From positions 1-58,243 of the forward strand of contig JAQQAS010000055.1 in the NCBI GenBank assembly GCA_028532815.1: a DNA stretch of 58,243 nucleotides, written 5' to 3'. Positions 25,976-34,334 of this stretch are shown piece by piece. The notes under the pieces are model-generated. The model did no database searches and was not told the DNA's origin. It saw only the letters and a list, made by a program, of their open reading frames with translations. This DNA is from Pleomorphochaeta sp. (lineage in GTDB: Bacteria; Spirochaetota; Spirochaetia; Sphaerochaetales; Sphaerochaetaceae). Position numbers and translations under genes: made by a program. The stretch's first letter is position 1, and the number at the start of each line of letters is the position of its first letter.

Positions 25976-26851
25976 ATGAAAAAGTTAAATAACTTATTAT
26001 TATTTTTTTTCGTATTGATATTTTTAATGAGTTGTACATCCACAAAGTTCCTCAGCCCTGAAACAGAGGTTGTACCCCTTCAAAGTTTAGCAGATGAAGG
26101 GGATACAATTCTTTTAATTGATGCAACTAAGGAAAGTGAATTAGTTAAATCTTTGTTAGGTGATGATATTGGATCTAGAGCAAAAGAAATAACTTTAGAA
26201 ATAATTCCAAAAAATGATGATTATCCTTTAAAAGATTTTGATTATAATGCTGTAGTTGAGGGAGATTTCCCTTACTTTACAACAAATTTTGCTCTAACAC
26301 ACTTTAGTGATTATACAAAAGTTTTAGAAGATTCTAAAGCCTATTATAAAAATGATACTACTGAAGTTGGTGTAATTCATAAGAATATGGTTGGTGCTTC
26401 TAGTACTTCATATTTAGATTTAGTAGATGTTGTTGATAGTAAGTTAGTTAATGTTGATTCTCTAACAGCTATTGAAATGTATGATGCAAATTTTGCTTTA
26501 TATAGCATTAAGCCAAAAACTTTATTTGATTTTGGTCTTGGCTTAAATTCTTCAATGATTTCACATTTTGATTCAATATTGTTTTTAATAAACGAGGGTG
26601 ATGAGAACACTATGTCTTTAGATGCTCAATTTGAAGTTGATTCTGAATCGAACGCTAGTACTTTAGAGAGGCTAATAAAATCAGGTTATACAGCTTCATT
26701 GAAAAAAGCTGGTGCAAAGCTTGATTTTTCCCTCTTAAAACTAATGTTTAGCAGAAATAACAATGTTGTAAATATTATAGAAATGCCTCTTAGTGAAGAG
26801 CAAGTAGCTTTACTAAAGGATACAATAAATTCAAGTAGTGTGGGATTATAA
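25976..26851 (+). CDS. Predicted lipoprotein, unknown function
   Basis: The 291-residue protein begins with a lipoprotein signal peptide (membrane stretch 7-18, lipobox LMSC, lipidated Cys at 20). The mature part is acidic with alternating strands and helices, a repeated theme of FDF/DFDYNAV segments and no motif I recognise. AGAGGA lies 5-6 nt before the ATG. It is 19 nt after ileS and 2 nt before the zinc-ribbon gene, so it is probably read from ileS onward. Likely anchored in the outer or inner membrane; function not assigned. Confidence 0.8.
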   Translation: MKKLNNLLLFFFVLIFLMSCTSTKFLSPETEVVPLQSLADEGDTILLIDATKESELVKSLLGDDIGSRAKEITLEIIPKNDDYPLKDFDYNAVVEGDFPYFTTNFALTHFSDYTKVLEDSKAYYKNDTTEVGVIHKNMVGASSTSYLDLVDVVDSKLVNVDSLTAIEMYDANFALYSIKPKTLFDFGLGLNSSMISHFDSILFLINEGDENTMSLDAQFEVDSESNASTLERLIKSGYTASLKKAGAKLDFSLLKLMFSRNNNVVNIIEMPLSEEQVALLKDTINSSSVGL

Positions 26852-26853
26852 AA

Positions 26854-27048
26854 ATGGCAAGGTATGATTTTTATTGTAAAAACTGTAAGGAAAAATTCAC
26901 TATAGAACAATCAATGAAAGATGATTTACCTACAGATTGTCCAAAGTGTAAATCAAGAAATTCTTTGAGTCAAATATATGGGTCAACACCAATTTTATTT
27001 AAAGGTGAAGGCTTCTATAGTACAGATTCTAGAAAGAATAATAATTAG
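26854..27048 (+). CDS. FmdB-family zinc-ribbon protein
   Basis: A 64-residue protein with paired CxxC motifs (CKNC at 8-11, CPKC near 30) in the arrangement of FmdB-type zinc ribbons, beginning MARYDFYCKNCKEKFTIEQSM. The family is common in bacteria and poorly characterised; it is named after a putative regulator of formamidase. It follows the lipoprotein stop by 2 nt and precedes trpS by 9 nt. Confidence 0.9.
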   Translation: MARYDFYCKNCKEKFTIEQSMKDDLPTDCPKCKSRNSLSQIYGSTPILFKGEGFYSTDSRKNNN

Positions 27049-27057
27049 GGAGAAGTT

Positions 27058-28116
27058 ATGGATACTTATGAAGTTACTGTTCAAAAAAGTTTAAAGCTTG
27101 AACAAGATATATATGCTAATCCAAAAAAATATAGGGTATTAACAGGGGATAGACCTACTGGAAGATTGCATTTAGGCCACTATTTTGGAACATTACAAAA
27201 TAGAGCAAGATTAGCTAATCTTGGAATTCCAACGTTTATTGTTATTGCTGATTATCAAGTTTTAACAGACCATGATTCATATAAGGATATTTCTGAAAAT
27301 ATTAAACAATTAACAATTGATTACATATCTTCAGGCATTGATCCAAATAAAGATGTTGTTATATTTCCTCATAGTTATGTCCCTGAATTAAATCAGTTGA
27401 TGTTACCTTTTTTAACTCTAGTAAGTAATTCAGAATTAAGCCGTAATCCAACTGTTAAAGAAGAGATAAACGCAGCAGGGTTAAAGAGTGTTAATGCGGG
27501 GATGTATACTTACCCAATTCACCAAGCTTGTGATATTTTATTCTGTAAAGGGGATGTCGTTCCTGTAGGTAAAGATCAGTTACCACACTTAGAAATGACA
27601 AGAACTATTGCTAGAAGATTTAATGATCGATATTGCAAAAAGAATCCAATTTTCCCAGAACCACAAGCACTATTGAGTAAAACTCCTTCCGTTGCAGGCT
27701 TAGATGGTTTTCAAAAGATGAGTAAAAGTCGTAATAATGCTATATTCCTTTCTTCAACTGAAGACGAAACAGCAAAACTTGTTAAAAAAGCAAAGACTGA
27801 TTCAGAGCGTTTTATTACTTATGATCCAGTAAACAGAGAAGAAGTTTCAAACCTTCTATCTTTGATATCATTGTGTACTAATGAAGATCCTAAAGATATT
27901 GCTCAAAGAATTGGGGATAGTGGTGCTGGAATGCTAAAGCGAGAACTAACTGAATCATTAAATGAATATTTACGCCCTATAAGAGAAAAAAGAGCACAAC
28001 TAGAAAAGGATCCAGAATATATTAGAAGTGTGCTATTAAATGGGGTAGATAAAGCAAGAGAATTAGCTCAGTCAACATTAAGTGAAGTTAGAGAAGCTAT
28101 GAATATGGTAATTTAA
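27058..28116 (+). CDS. trpS: Tryptophanyl-tRNA synthetase
   Basis: Class I synthetase charging tRNA-Trp. The 352 residues show RPTGRLHLGHYFGTL (HIGH equivalent HLGH, about 35-38), the tryptophan-pocket region GVVPVGKDQLPHLEMTR and the KMSKS loop in FQKMSKSRNN. AGGGAG lies 6 nt before ATG. It ends a run ileS-lipoprotein-fmdB-trpS with very short gaps. Its stop overlaps the end of the convergent lipoprotein gene by 4 nt, so transcripts must overlap. Confidence 0.96.
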   Translation: MDTYEVTVQKSLKLEQDIYANPKKYRVLTGDRPTGRLHLGHYFGTLQNRARLANLGIPTFIVIADYQVLTDHDSYKDISENIKQLTIDYISSGIDPNKDVVIFPHSYVPELNQLMLPFLTLVSNSELSRNPTVKEEINAAGLKSVNAGMYTYPIHQACDILFCKGDVVPVGKDQLPHLEMTRTIARRFNDRYCKKNPIFPEPQALLSKTPSVAGLDGFQKMSKSRNNAIFLSSTEDETAKLVKKAKTDSERFITYDPVNREEVSNLLSLISLCTNEDPKDIAQRIGDSGAGMLKRELTESLNEYLRPIREKRAQLEKDPEYIRSVLLNGVDKARELAQSTLSEVREAMNMVI

Positions 28117-28745
28117 TTTCCGTTTTCTTGAGAGTAAATGCTTAACCAAGTACTTTTATCATAAAGATATAATAATGCAGAATATTCTGCATTATTTTTT
28201 TCGACTGTACAAAGAGCTTTTAATGCAGCTTTTATTTCTTCATTGTTTTCTAGTAAGAAGATAGAGTTCTCTTTAATCATTTCTTTAGATTCTTGACTAA
28301 TTTCACTCTCATAAGATAATAAAAAATTAATGTAATCTACTCTTAGTGAATATAGATGGGGGTATTCATCTAGTAAGTTTTGATAAATTTCAATTACTAA
28401 AGAATTTAAATTTTGTTCTTTTAAAATATCAATTTTTAGTTGGTAAGCTTTAATGTTGAAAGGATAATTATCAATAATCTTATCGATATTTTCTAAAGCC
28501 GAATCATATTTTTTTTGATATTGTAATAAGATAGCTTGATTGAATAGGGTTTTTTGATTTAATGGATCTTTTTGAAGTATATTTTTATATGATTCAAGAG
28601 CTTTATCCACATTATCATTTGAAATATAATTATTTGCTTCTAATAGAGTATTTTCTATATAGTCACTTTGTGAAGTTGTTGAACAAGAGACTAAAAACAA
28701 ACATAAGAAAAAACATAGAATATATTGATATTTCTTTTTAGTCAT
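28113..28745 (-). CDS. TPR-repeat lipoprotein
   Basis: A 210-residue predicted lipoprotein: signal peptide 1-20 with lipobox LVSC and Cys21. Tetratricopeptide-like helices follow (ALESYKNILQKDPLNQKTLFNQAI, ALENIDKIIDNYPFNIKAYQLKI, LVIEIYQNLLDEYPHLYSLR), a scaffold for protein contacts. It is read after the uracil phosphoribosyltransferase gene (25-nt gap) with only a weak AAGAGA ribosome site. Partner unknown; a role in envelope assembly is a guess. Confidence 0.85.
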   Translation of the reverse strand: MTKKKYQYILCFFLCLFLVSCSTTSQSDYIENTLLEANNYISNDNVDKALESYKNILQKDPLNQKTLFNQAILLQYQKKYDSALENIDKIIDNYPFNIKAYQLKIDILKEQNLNSLVIEIYQNLLDEYPHLYSLRVDYINFLLSYESEISQESKEMIKENSIFLLENNEEIKAALKALCTVEKNNAEYSALLYLYDKSTWLSIYSQENGN

Positions 28746-28770
28746 AATTAGTCTCTTTTGTCCTTAGAAC

Positions 28771-29832
28771 TTATTTCCCTAATACAGTTTGTTCAATTTC
28801 TCTAACTTGATCTCTATATAGGTTAGTAATATTAGCACCGTAATCGGCAATGAGTTGAATCATGTTTCTAGGTTGTTCACCATCAGCACCATTCAATCTA
28901 TCACCTGCATCACCAAGTCCTGGTAAGATGTAAGCATCTTCATTTAATACAGGGTCCATCCATAAAGTGTGAACTTCTACATCAGGAATTGCTCTACATA
29001 TCCTTACAGCACCCTTAAATGCGCTAATAACATTGATAAATTTAATAGATTTTGGTTTAACACCTTCATCTCTTAAATATTTTACAATAGTTACAAGAGA
29101 TCCACCTGTAGCGTTCATAGGATCTGCAAATATTAAATCTTTACCATTTAATTGCTCTAGGTTGAAGAAACTTTTATCCAAATCAAGAATATAATCCATA
29201 TTGCTTTCTTTTTTAGATTCATCTCTTTTTATTTTAAATAAAGCAAAAGGGGTTATAAAATCATTAGAACAATAGTCTTGAATTTCTTTACTCATAATCA
29301 TTGAAGGAAGTAATGCACCTCTTAACATAACACACATAACTGAATTTTCAACAGTTGGGTCAATGTTAGGTATTTTATGGGCAGCATAGTTTCTAACAGG
29401 ATTAGTAACAGGGGTCTGTGTAATTAAAGACCTTTTATTTGGTAAAGCTGCATCACAATATACATGAGCGAACATCATTTCATAAGCTCTTTGAATATAA
29501 TATAAAAATTCTTCATGGCTTGTAGAAGGTTGTCTTAGCTTAGCAATTAAGCGAGAAGCTTGTCCATGTTGTTCTTTTGGTGTTTCGAAAGAATATACAT
29601 GAATATTAGGTTCTTTTGAGCAAAATTCTTTTAAGTAAGCTCCAATTTGAGAAGCAGATTTTACCAAATTCTCTTTAGCTTTGGTAAGTTCTGTTTCGTC
29701 CGTTGTTTTATCAATAATTGCACAATTTTCTAAAGAAGTTTCGTACATTGTACGAATCTGTTCAATGGCCTTTTTATCATCTTCGAGAAGAAAACCATCT
29801 AAGTCAGTTGCGTGTAAAACGATTTTGTTCAT
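28771..29832 (-). CDS. upp: Uracil phosphoribosyltransferase with long N-terminal extension
   Basis: Expected reaction: uracil + PRPP to UMP. The C-terminal part (about 145-353) has the PRPP loop DPMNATGGS (237-245) and the uracil-binding PGLGDAGDR (304-312), both diagnostic of UPRTase. Ordinary UPRTases are about 210 residues; this one is 353 because of about 140 extra residues at the N-terminus, starting MNKIVLHATDLDG and rich in helices, which I do not recognise. The reading frame and AGGAG site support the long form. The uridine phosphorylase-like gene at 55541 could supply uracil. The catalytic assignment is firm; the extension's role is open. Confidence 0.88.
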   Translation of the reverse strand: MNKIVLHATDLDGFLLEDDKKAIEQIRTMYETSLENCAIIDKTTDETELTKAKENLVKSASQIGAYLKEFCSKEPNIHVYSFETPKEQHGQASRLIAKLRQPSTSHEEFLYYIQRAYEMMFAHVYCDAALPNKRSLITQTPVTNPVRNYAAHKIPNIDPTVENSVMCVMLRGALLPSMIMSKEIQDYCSNDFITPFALFKIKRDESKKESNMDYILDLDKSFFNLEQLNGKDLIFADPMNATGGSLVTIVKYLRDEGVKPKSIKFINVISAFKGAVRICRAIPDVEVHTLWMDPVLNEDAYILPGLGDAGDRLNGADGEQPRNMIQLIADYGANITNLYRDQVREIEQTVLGK

Positions 29833-29990
29833 AACTACTCCTGAAAATTAATATTAACCTATAGATTTTTTTTTTACAACCTTGAACAAGTATAAATATA
29901 GGTGATGAAAAGGAAAAAAAATAAATAATAGAAAAAATATAATATCTTTCAAAAAACATTTATCTTATTTAGTTTTAATTAGAAATTATA

Positions 29991-30019
29991 TTGCTACAAT
30001 TAACTTTTTTTTATATTCT
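29991..30019 (+). promoter_or_regulatory. Putative promoter of adk
   Basis: TTGCTA (29991-29996), a 17-nt spacer and TATTCT (30014-30019) precede adk and leave a leader of about 58 nt. The leader contains a 4-codon frame (ATG 30037, stop TAG 30049) ending next to the AAGGAG site. The rest of the 252-nt gap (29833-30084) is AT-rich and shows no other gene. Confidence 0.5.
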
Positions 30020-30050
30020 ATTTTAAGAGCATTTAATGAAAATTTATTAG

Positions 30051-30087
30051 AAGGAGAAAAGAGTTTATCTCTTTAATACGTATTATG
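30051..30087 (+). promoter_or_regulatory. Hairpin-spaced ribosome binding site of adk
   Basis: AAGGAG (30051-30056) is 28 nt from ATG 30085, too far for normal initiation. Between them AAAGAG (30058-30063) and CTCTTT (30069-30074) can pair around a 5-nt loop. With this stem formed, about 11 nt remain between the site and the start codon. The stem is short, so this is suggestive only. Confidence 0.45.
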
Positions 30088-30711
30088 AATTTAGTTTTTT
30101 TAGGCCCTCCAGGTGCAGGTAAAGGAACAATGGCAGCTGTTGCTAAAGATTTCTTTAATATCCCTCATATTTCTACAGGAGATTTATTTAGATACAATAT
30201 CAAAAATGAAACTGAGCTAGGAAAAGAAGTTAAAGCTATTTTAGCAAGTGGTGAATTAGTTCCAGATAGTGTTACCATTAAAATGGTTCAAGATCGTTTT
30301 ACAAATGACGATACTAAAAATGGTTTTATTCTTGATGGTTTTCCAAGAACTATTGCACAAGCAGATGCTTTAGCACAATTTAAGAAACTTGATGCTGTTG
30401 TGAACTTTGTTTTAGATAGAGAATCTATTATTAAAAGACTTTCTGGTAGAAGAATGTGTAAAAGTACTGGTAGAATTTACCATGTTTTATATAATCCACC
30501 AAAAGTTGAAGGTATTGATGATGAAACAGGCGAGCCTTTGATTCAAAGAGACGATGATAAAGAAGAAGCAATTCTAAATCGTTTGGATGTATATCAAGCT
30601 CAAACTGAACCTTTAATTGAATATTATAGAGAAAAAGGTTTGTTAATCGATATTGATGCTAGTAAAGAACCTTCTGTTGTATTTGAACAACTAAAAAAAG
30701 CTTTAAACTAA
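30085..30711 (+). CDS. adk: Adenylate kinase
   Basis: Interconverts ATP + AMP and 2 ADP. The 208 residues have the P-loop GPPGAGKGT (7-15), the AMP-binding STGDLFR, the DGFPRT motif and a LID region with RRMCKSTGRIYHVLYNPP and IQRDDDKEEAILNRL. The LID has only one Cys, so it is the zinc-free kind. The start is fixed by the conserved MNLVFLGPPG. A strong terminator follows directly. Confidence 0.97.
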   Translation: MNLVFLGPPGAGKGTMAAVAKDFFNIPHISTGDLFRYNIKNETELGKEVKAILASGELVPDSVTIKMVQDRFTNDDTKNGFILDGFPRTIAQADALAQFKKLDAVVNFVLDRESIIKRLSGRRMCKSTGRIYHVLYNPPKVEGIDDETGEPLIQRDDDKEEAILNRLDVYQAQTEPLIEYYREKGLLIDIDASKEPSVVFEQLKKALN

Positions 30712-30723
30712 TATAAAAACTAA

Positions 30724-30750
30724 TAGCCAGTAATTATCTGGCTATTTTTT
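30724..30750 (+). terminator. Intrinsic terminator of adk
   Basis: TAGCCAG (30724-30730) and CTGGCTA (30738-30744) pair around a 7-nt loop and are followed by six T residues. The stop codon of the convergent GGDEF gene overlaps the T run. Confidence 0.9.
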
Positions 30751-31627
30751 AATTTTTATGATGTATATCTTTTACTTTGTACATTTTAGAATCAGCACTT
30801 TCAATTAATTCTTTTGCATTTTGGTTTTTAATTCTATCTTCAATAGCCCAGCTTGTTGAAGCATAATAGTTATCTTTAATTAAGATTTTTTCTAGATTAT
30901 CTAGAATGGGTTTTGAATAATCTAAAGCCATTTCTTTAGTATAGTTTATAAAAATAACTTGGAATTCATCTCCTCCAGTTCTAGCTGCAAATACATTATC
31001 AGAATTTAGTTTAATGAGTTCATCAGAAATCTTTTTAATTAAGACATCTCCTTCGTAATGACCAAAGTTATCGTTTATATATTTCATATTATCAATATCC
31101 ATACATAAAAGGGCAACAGGCATTATATTATCTCTAGTAATTTCCATAATCTTGTTGTACATAAATCCATGAGAAAATAGGCCAGAAAAACTATCTTTTG
31201 AAGCAAGTAAATTTAATTGAGTTACTATTTGTGAAAGTTGAAGATTTTCATTTTCGGTTTTAACATAACTGTCTCCAATATCTTGAAAGAGTTCCAAAAC
31301 ATATGTTTTATCATCAAAGATAATTGGAAAAACTCTAGCTAAAAAAAGATTCCCATCAATTTGTTCTAATTTTTTCTTTGTGGAATTCGTTACTAAAGCA
31401 TTTGTGGACACACAATAGTCACAGCTTTTATTATTACCCCAGATATCATAACAGTGGCAATTGTGAATTAATTTAAGTTTGCCGTTATCATTGTAAAAAA
31501 TTTCTTTTGTTATGGGATTAACAATTCTATAGTAATCAAATTCTTTAAAATCATCTATATTGAGTTCTTTGAAATCTATACTACCATTTTCATTAATTTT
31601 AGAGTTTATCTTTATTAAATTCTTCAT
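30749..31627 (-). CDS. GGDEF protein with Cys-rich PAS-like sensor
   Basis: Predicted soluble diguanylate cyclase, 292 residues. The N-terminal ~120 residues resemble a PAS fold and carry C57, H58, C59, C69 and C72 (HNCHCY…CDYC), a possible metal or redox site. A short helix links to the GGDEF domain (about 140-290; GGDEF at 218-222, with LCMDIDNMKYINDNFGH). The I-site RxxD is absent. There is no Shine-Dalgarno; a -10-like TAAAAT sits 6 nt before ATG, so the mRNA may be leaderless. It stands between adk and malQ without operon partners. Confidence 0.88.
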   Translation of the reverse strand: MKNLIKINSKINENGSIDFKELNIDDFKEFDYYRIVNPITKEIFYNDNGKLKLIHNCHCYDIWGNNKSCDYCVSTNALVTNSTKKKLEQIDGNLFLARVFPIIFDDKTYVLELFQDIGDSYVKTENENLQLSQIVTQLNLLASKDSFSGLFSHGFMYNKIMEITRDNIMPVALLCMDIDNMKYINDNFGHYEGDVLIKKISDELIKLNSDNVFAARTGGDEFQVIFINYTKEMALDYSKPILDNLEKILIKDNYYASTSWAIEDRIKNQNAKELIESADSKMYKVKDIHHKN

Positions 31628-31633
31628 ATCAAA

Positions 31634-31662
31634 ATTTTAACATTCAAAATCGAAATAAACAA
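31634..31662 (-). promoter_or_regulatory. Putative promoter giving a leaderless GGDEF mRNA
   Basis: On the minus strand TTGTTT (31662-31657), a 17-nt spacer and TAAAAT (31639-31634) end 6 nt before the ATG at 31627. Transcription would start at or next to the start codon. No purine-rich ribosome site is visible. Confidence 0.5.
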
Positions 31663-31720
31663 GGAATATATAGAACAAATCAATTATATGATTATTATAC
31701 AATAATCATATAATTATTGA

Positions 31721-33238
31721 TTAAAAACTAACTCTTTTATAATAAGTATTTAATAGTTTTAATTTGTTTTCAACATTCATTAAATTTTCGTTTGATTTTA
31801 ATTGCCAAGACCAGTTAAAAGGACCACAAGTAGAAGGAATATTCATTCTTGATTTATCATCTTTTTCTAACAAGTCTTGCATTTGTGTTATTACTATATT
31901 AGCTTTACTAGAATATATTTCTTTTATAAAAGCCCAGACAAAATTATCTTTATCAGTACATAATAATTCAAGCATAAAGTTTTGTTTATCAATTTTTAGA
32001 CTATTAAACCAACCTCTAATGGTTTGGTTATCATGAGTTCCCGGATAAGCTATGCAATTTTTTTCATAATTTGTAGGTAAATCTATGTTTGCGTAGTCAA
32101 AATTATTATTATCATCCCAAGAGAATCCAAATATACCAATTTTCATGCCAGGAAATTTATTGTTCATTCTTAGTATTTCAACTTCTTTTGTCATGAACCC
32201 TAAATCTTCAGCAATAATTGGTAATTCGCCTAGTTCCTCTCTTATAGCATCAAAGAGTTCTTGTCCAGGTCCTTTTACCCATTTACCATGTTTTGCAGTG
32301 GTATGAGAACTTGGAATTTCCCAATAAGCTTCAAATCCTCTAAAATGATCTATTCTAATGATATCATAAAGCTTTAACTGTTGTTTAATACGTGCAATCC
32401 ACCATTTGTAATTGTTTTTTTTATGAACTTCCCAATTATACACTGGGTTTCCCCAGCGTTGACCATCGCTTGTAAAACTATCAGGAGGACATCCTGAAAC
32501 ATCAGTATAATTATTATTGCCATCAGTTTTAAATAAATGGATATTAGACCAAGAATCTACACTGTCTCCAGCAACAAAAATAGGCAAATCACCAATTATT
32601 TGTATACCATTTTTATTGGCATATTTTTTTAGAGCAAACCATTGTTTAAAGAATAAGTATTGTAAAACTTTATATTGTAAGATTTCAGTTTTAAAGTCTT
32701 TTCTTACTTTTTCTAAAGCTTTTTCTTCTCTTTTTGCAATAGCCTGATCCCAAATGCTATACCATCTTGCGTCATAGTAGTGATCTACTAATGCCATAAA
32801 GATGGCATAGTCATCTAGGAAAAATGCATTTTCACTAATGAATTTTTCAAATTCATCTGTTTCTTTTTGCATTTTAATAAAGTTATTTGCGGCCTTAAAT
32901 AGTAGAGGCTTTTTCAAATTTTCTACTATATTAAAGTCAATATAACCTTCATTAATGTTAGTGAATACTTTTGTGTCTTCTGTATTTAAATACCCATCAT
33001 CTATTAATGAATCTATACTTAGTAGATATTCATTCCCCGCGAAAGTACTTCGTGAAGAATATGGAGAGTTGCCATATCCAGTTGGGCCTAAGGGCAATAA
33101 TTGCCAAAAGCCAACTTTACTACGTTTTAAAAAGTCGATAAAAGCAAAAGCCTCATCTCCAAAATCTCCGACTCCATATTTACTAGGTAAAGAAGTTATA
33201 TGTAAAAGAATTCCATTGTTTCTTTTATTTAAGCTCAT
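31721..33238 (-). CDS. malQ: 4-alpha-glucanotransferase (amylomaltase)
   Basis: GH77 enzyme that transfers maltodextrin segments and releases glucose in the cytoplasm. The 505 residues begin MSLNKRNNGILLHITSLPSKYGVGDFG and contain WQLLPLGPTGYGNSPYSS, the nucleophile region IIRIDHFRGFEAYWEIP, the acid/base region LPIIAEDLGFMTKEVE and AYPGTHDNQTIRGW. The length is normal for bacterial MalQ. AGGGGAT precedes ATG. It lies 9 nt after the lacI-type gene and ends the minus-strand alpha-glucan unit. Confidence 0.96.
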   Translation of the reverse strand: MSLNKRNNGILLHITSLPSKYGVGDFGDEAFAFIDFLKRSKVGFWQLLPLGPTGYGNSPYSSRSTFAGNEYLLSIDSLIDDGYLNTEDTKVFTNINEGYIDFNIVENLKKPLLFKAANNFIKMQKETDEFEKFISENAFFLDDYAIFMALVDHYYDARWYSIWDQAIAKREEKALEKVRKDFKTEILQYKVLQYLFFKQWFALKKYANKNGIQIIGDLPIFVAGDSVDSWSNIHLFKTDGNNNYTDVSGCPPDSFTSDGQRWGNPVYNWEVHKKNNYKWWIARIKQQLKLYDIIRIDHFRGFEAYWEIPSSHTTAKHGKWVKGPGQELFDAIREELGELPIIAEDLGFMTKEVEILRMNNKFPGMKIGIFGFSWDDNNNFDYANIDLPTNYEKNCIAYPGTHDNQTIRGWFNSLKIDKQNFMLELLCTDKDNFVWAFIKEIYSSKANIVITQMQDLLEKDDKSRMNIPSTCGPFNWSWQLKSNENLMNVENKLKLLNTYYKRVSF

Positions 33239-33247
33239 TTTAATCCC

Positions 33248-34288
33248 CTAATTAATTTTTTTAAGTGAATCTCGTTTTATAAGTCTGTGGGGTAGGATTT
33301 TATGAATAGTTGCAATTTCATTTTTATCAATTAAATCGAATAAAGTTTTTGCAGCTATTTCTCCTTTTTCTATTGATGCTTGCATAATTGTAGTTAGGTT
33401 AGGGGTTACTATTGTGGATGTTTTAATATTATCAAATCCAACAACAGAAAAATCTTGAGGAATTTTATAAGAATTTTGTTTTAAATAAGTAATACAGCCT
33501 ATTGCTATAACATCACTCATACAAACGATACAAGTAGCATCTTTATTGGTTTTAACAATTTGTTTTGCTACATTCATACCAGCTTCTATGAAACACTCTT
33601 CATCATAAATATTAATATTAGGATCAGATAAGGAAATACCATATTCATTTAAGGCTTTTTCAAAGCCTGAAAGTCTGATTTGTGTGGTACTTTCAAATCT
33701 CATACTTTTTTCATATTCACTTTCTTTAAGAGCAACTATTGCAATATTTCTATGACCATTTTCCAAAACTTCTTTCATTAAATCATAAGATGCAGCTTTG
33801 TTATCAATGTTAATTGATGGGGTATCTTCTCCTGGATGGCCATCAATGGTAACAAATGGTATGAACATTCTTTTTAAAGATTCAACAATGTCCATTTCAA
33901 CATTAATACCCATTGTAATTAAGCCATCTACAGAAACTTTATAAACAGCATCGTTCATATTATCGTTAAAAGGAGGAATTAAAGTTAAAGTGTAATCTTT
34001 TTCGGTGCATATATCTCCAATTCCTTGAATAACTTGTGTAATATAAGGATTACTAAAAGTTCCTTCAAATTGTTGAGGCAAAAGAAAACCTATAGTTTGT
34101 TTTCTCTTTAAGCTAAAATTTCTTCCTGCTGGATTTGGAATATAATCTAACTCTTTAGCTTTTTGCATAATTAAGTCGTAGGTTTCTTTCCCAATCCTTT
34201 CTGGATTATTAAAAGCAAAAGAAATGGTAGTTTTTGATACATTGCATGCTTTTGCAAGATCAATAATTGTTGTTCTCTTTTGTCTCAT
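33248..34288 (-). CDS. LacI-family transcriptional repressor
   Basis: DNA-binding sugar sensor, 346 residues: helix-turn-helix at about 6-27 (TIIDLAKACNVSKTTISFAFNN), hinge helix near 50, then the periplasmic-binding-protein-like effector domain from IGFLLPQ to KILPHRLI. It lies inside the alpha-glucan unit between permease and malQ, with a GAGGGG ribosome site. AAACCGGTTT palindromes in the divergent promoter region at 37513-37701 are the obvious candidate operators. The effector is probably a maltodextrin; this is inference from context. Confidence 0.93.
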   Translation of the reverse strand: MRQKRTTIIDLAKACNVSKTTISFAFNNPERIGKETYDLIMQKAKELDYIPNPAGRNFSLKRKQTIGFLLPQQFEGTFSNPYITQVIQGIGDICTEKDYTLTLIPPFNDNMNDAVYKVSVDGLITMGINVEMDIVESLKRMFIPFVTIDGHPGEDTPSINIDNKAASYDLMKEVLENGHRNIAIVALKESEYEKSMRFESTTQIRLSGFEKALNEYGISLSDPNINIYDEECFIEAGMNVAKQIVKTNKDATCIVCMSDVIAIGCITYLKQNSYKIPQDFSVVGFDNIKTSTIVTPNLTTIMQASIEKGEIAAKTLFDLIDKNEIATIHKILPHRLIKRDSLKKIN

Positions 34289-34334
34289 TTTTTCCCCTCA
34301 ATTTGATTTATAGATAAATTATAATGAATTTATT

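Noticed and set aside
25976-26851. A role for the lipoprotein after ileS in translation because of its neighbours.
   Set aside because: Co-transcription alone does not support it; the protein is exported and shows no related motif.
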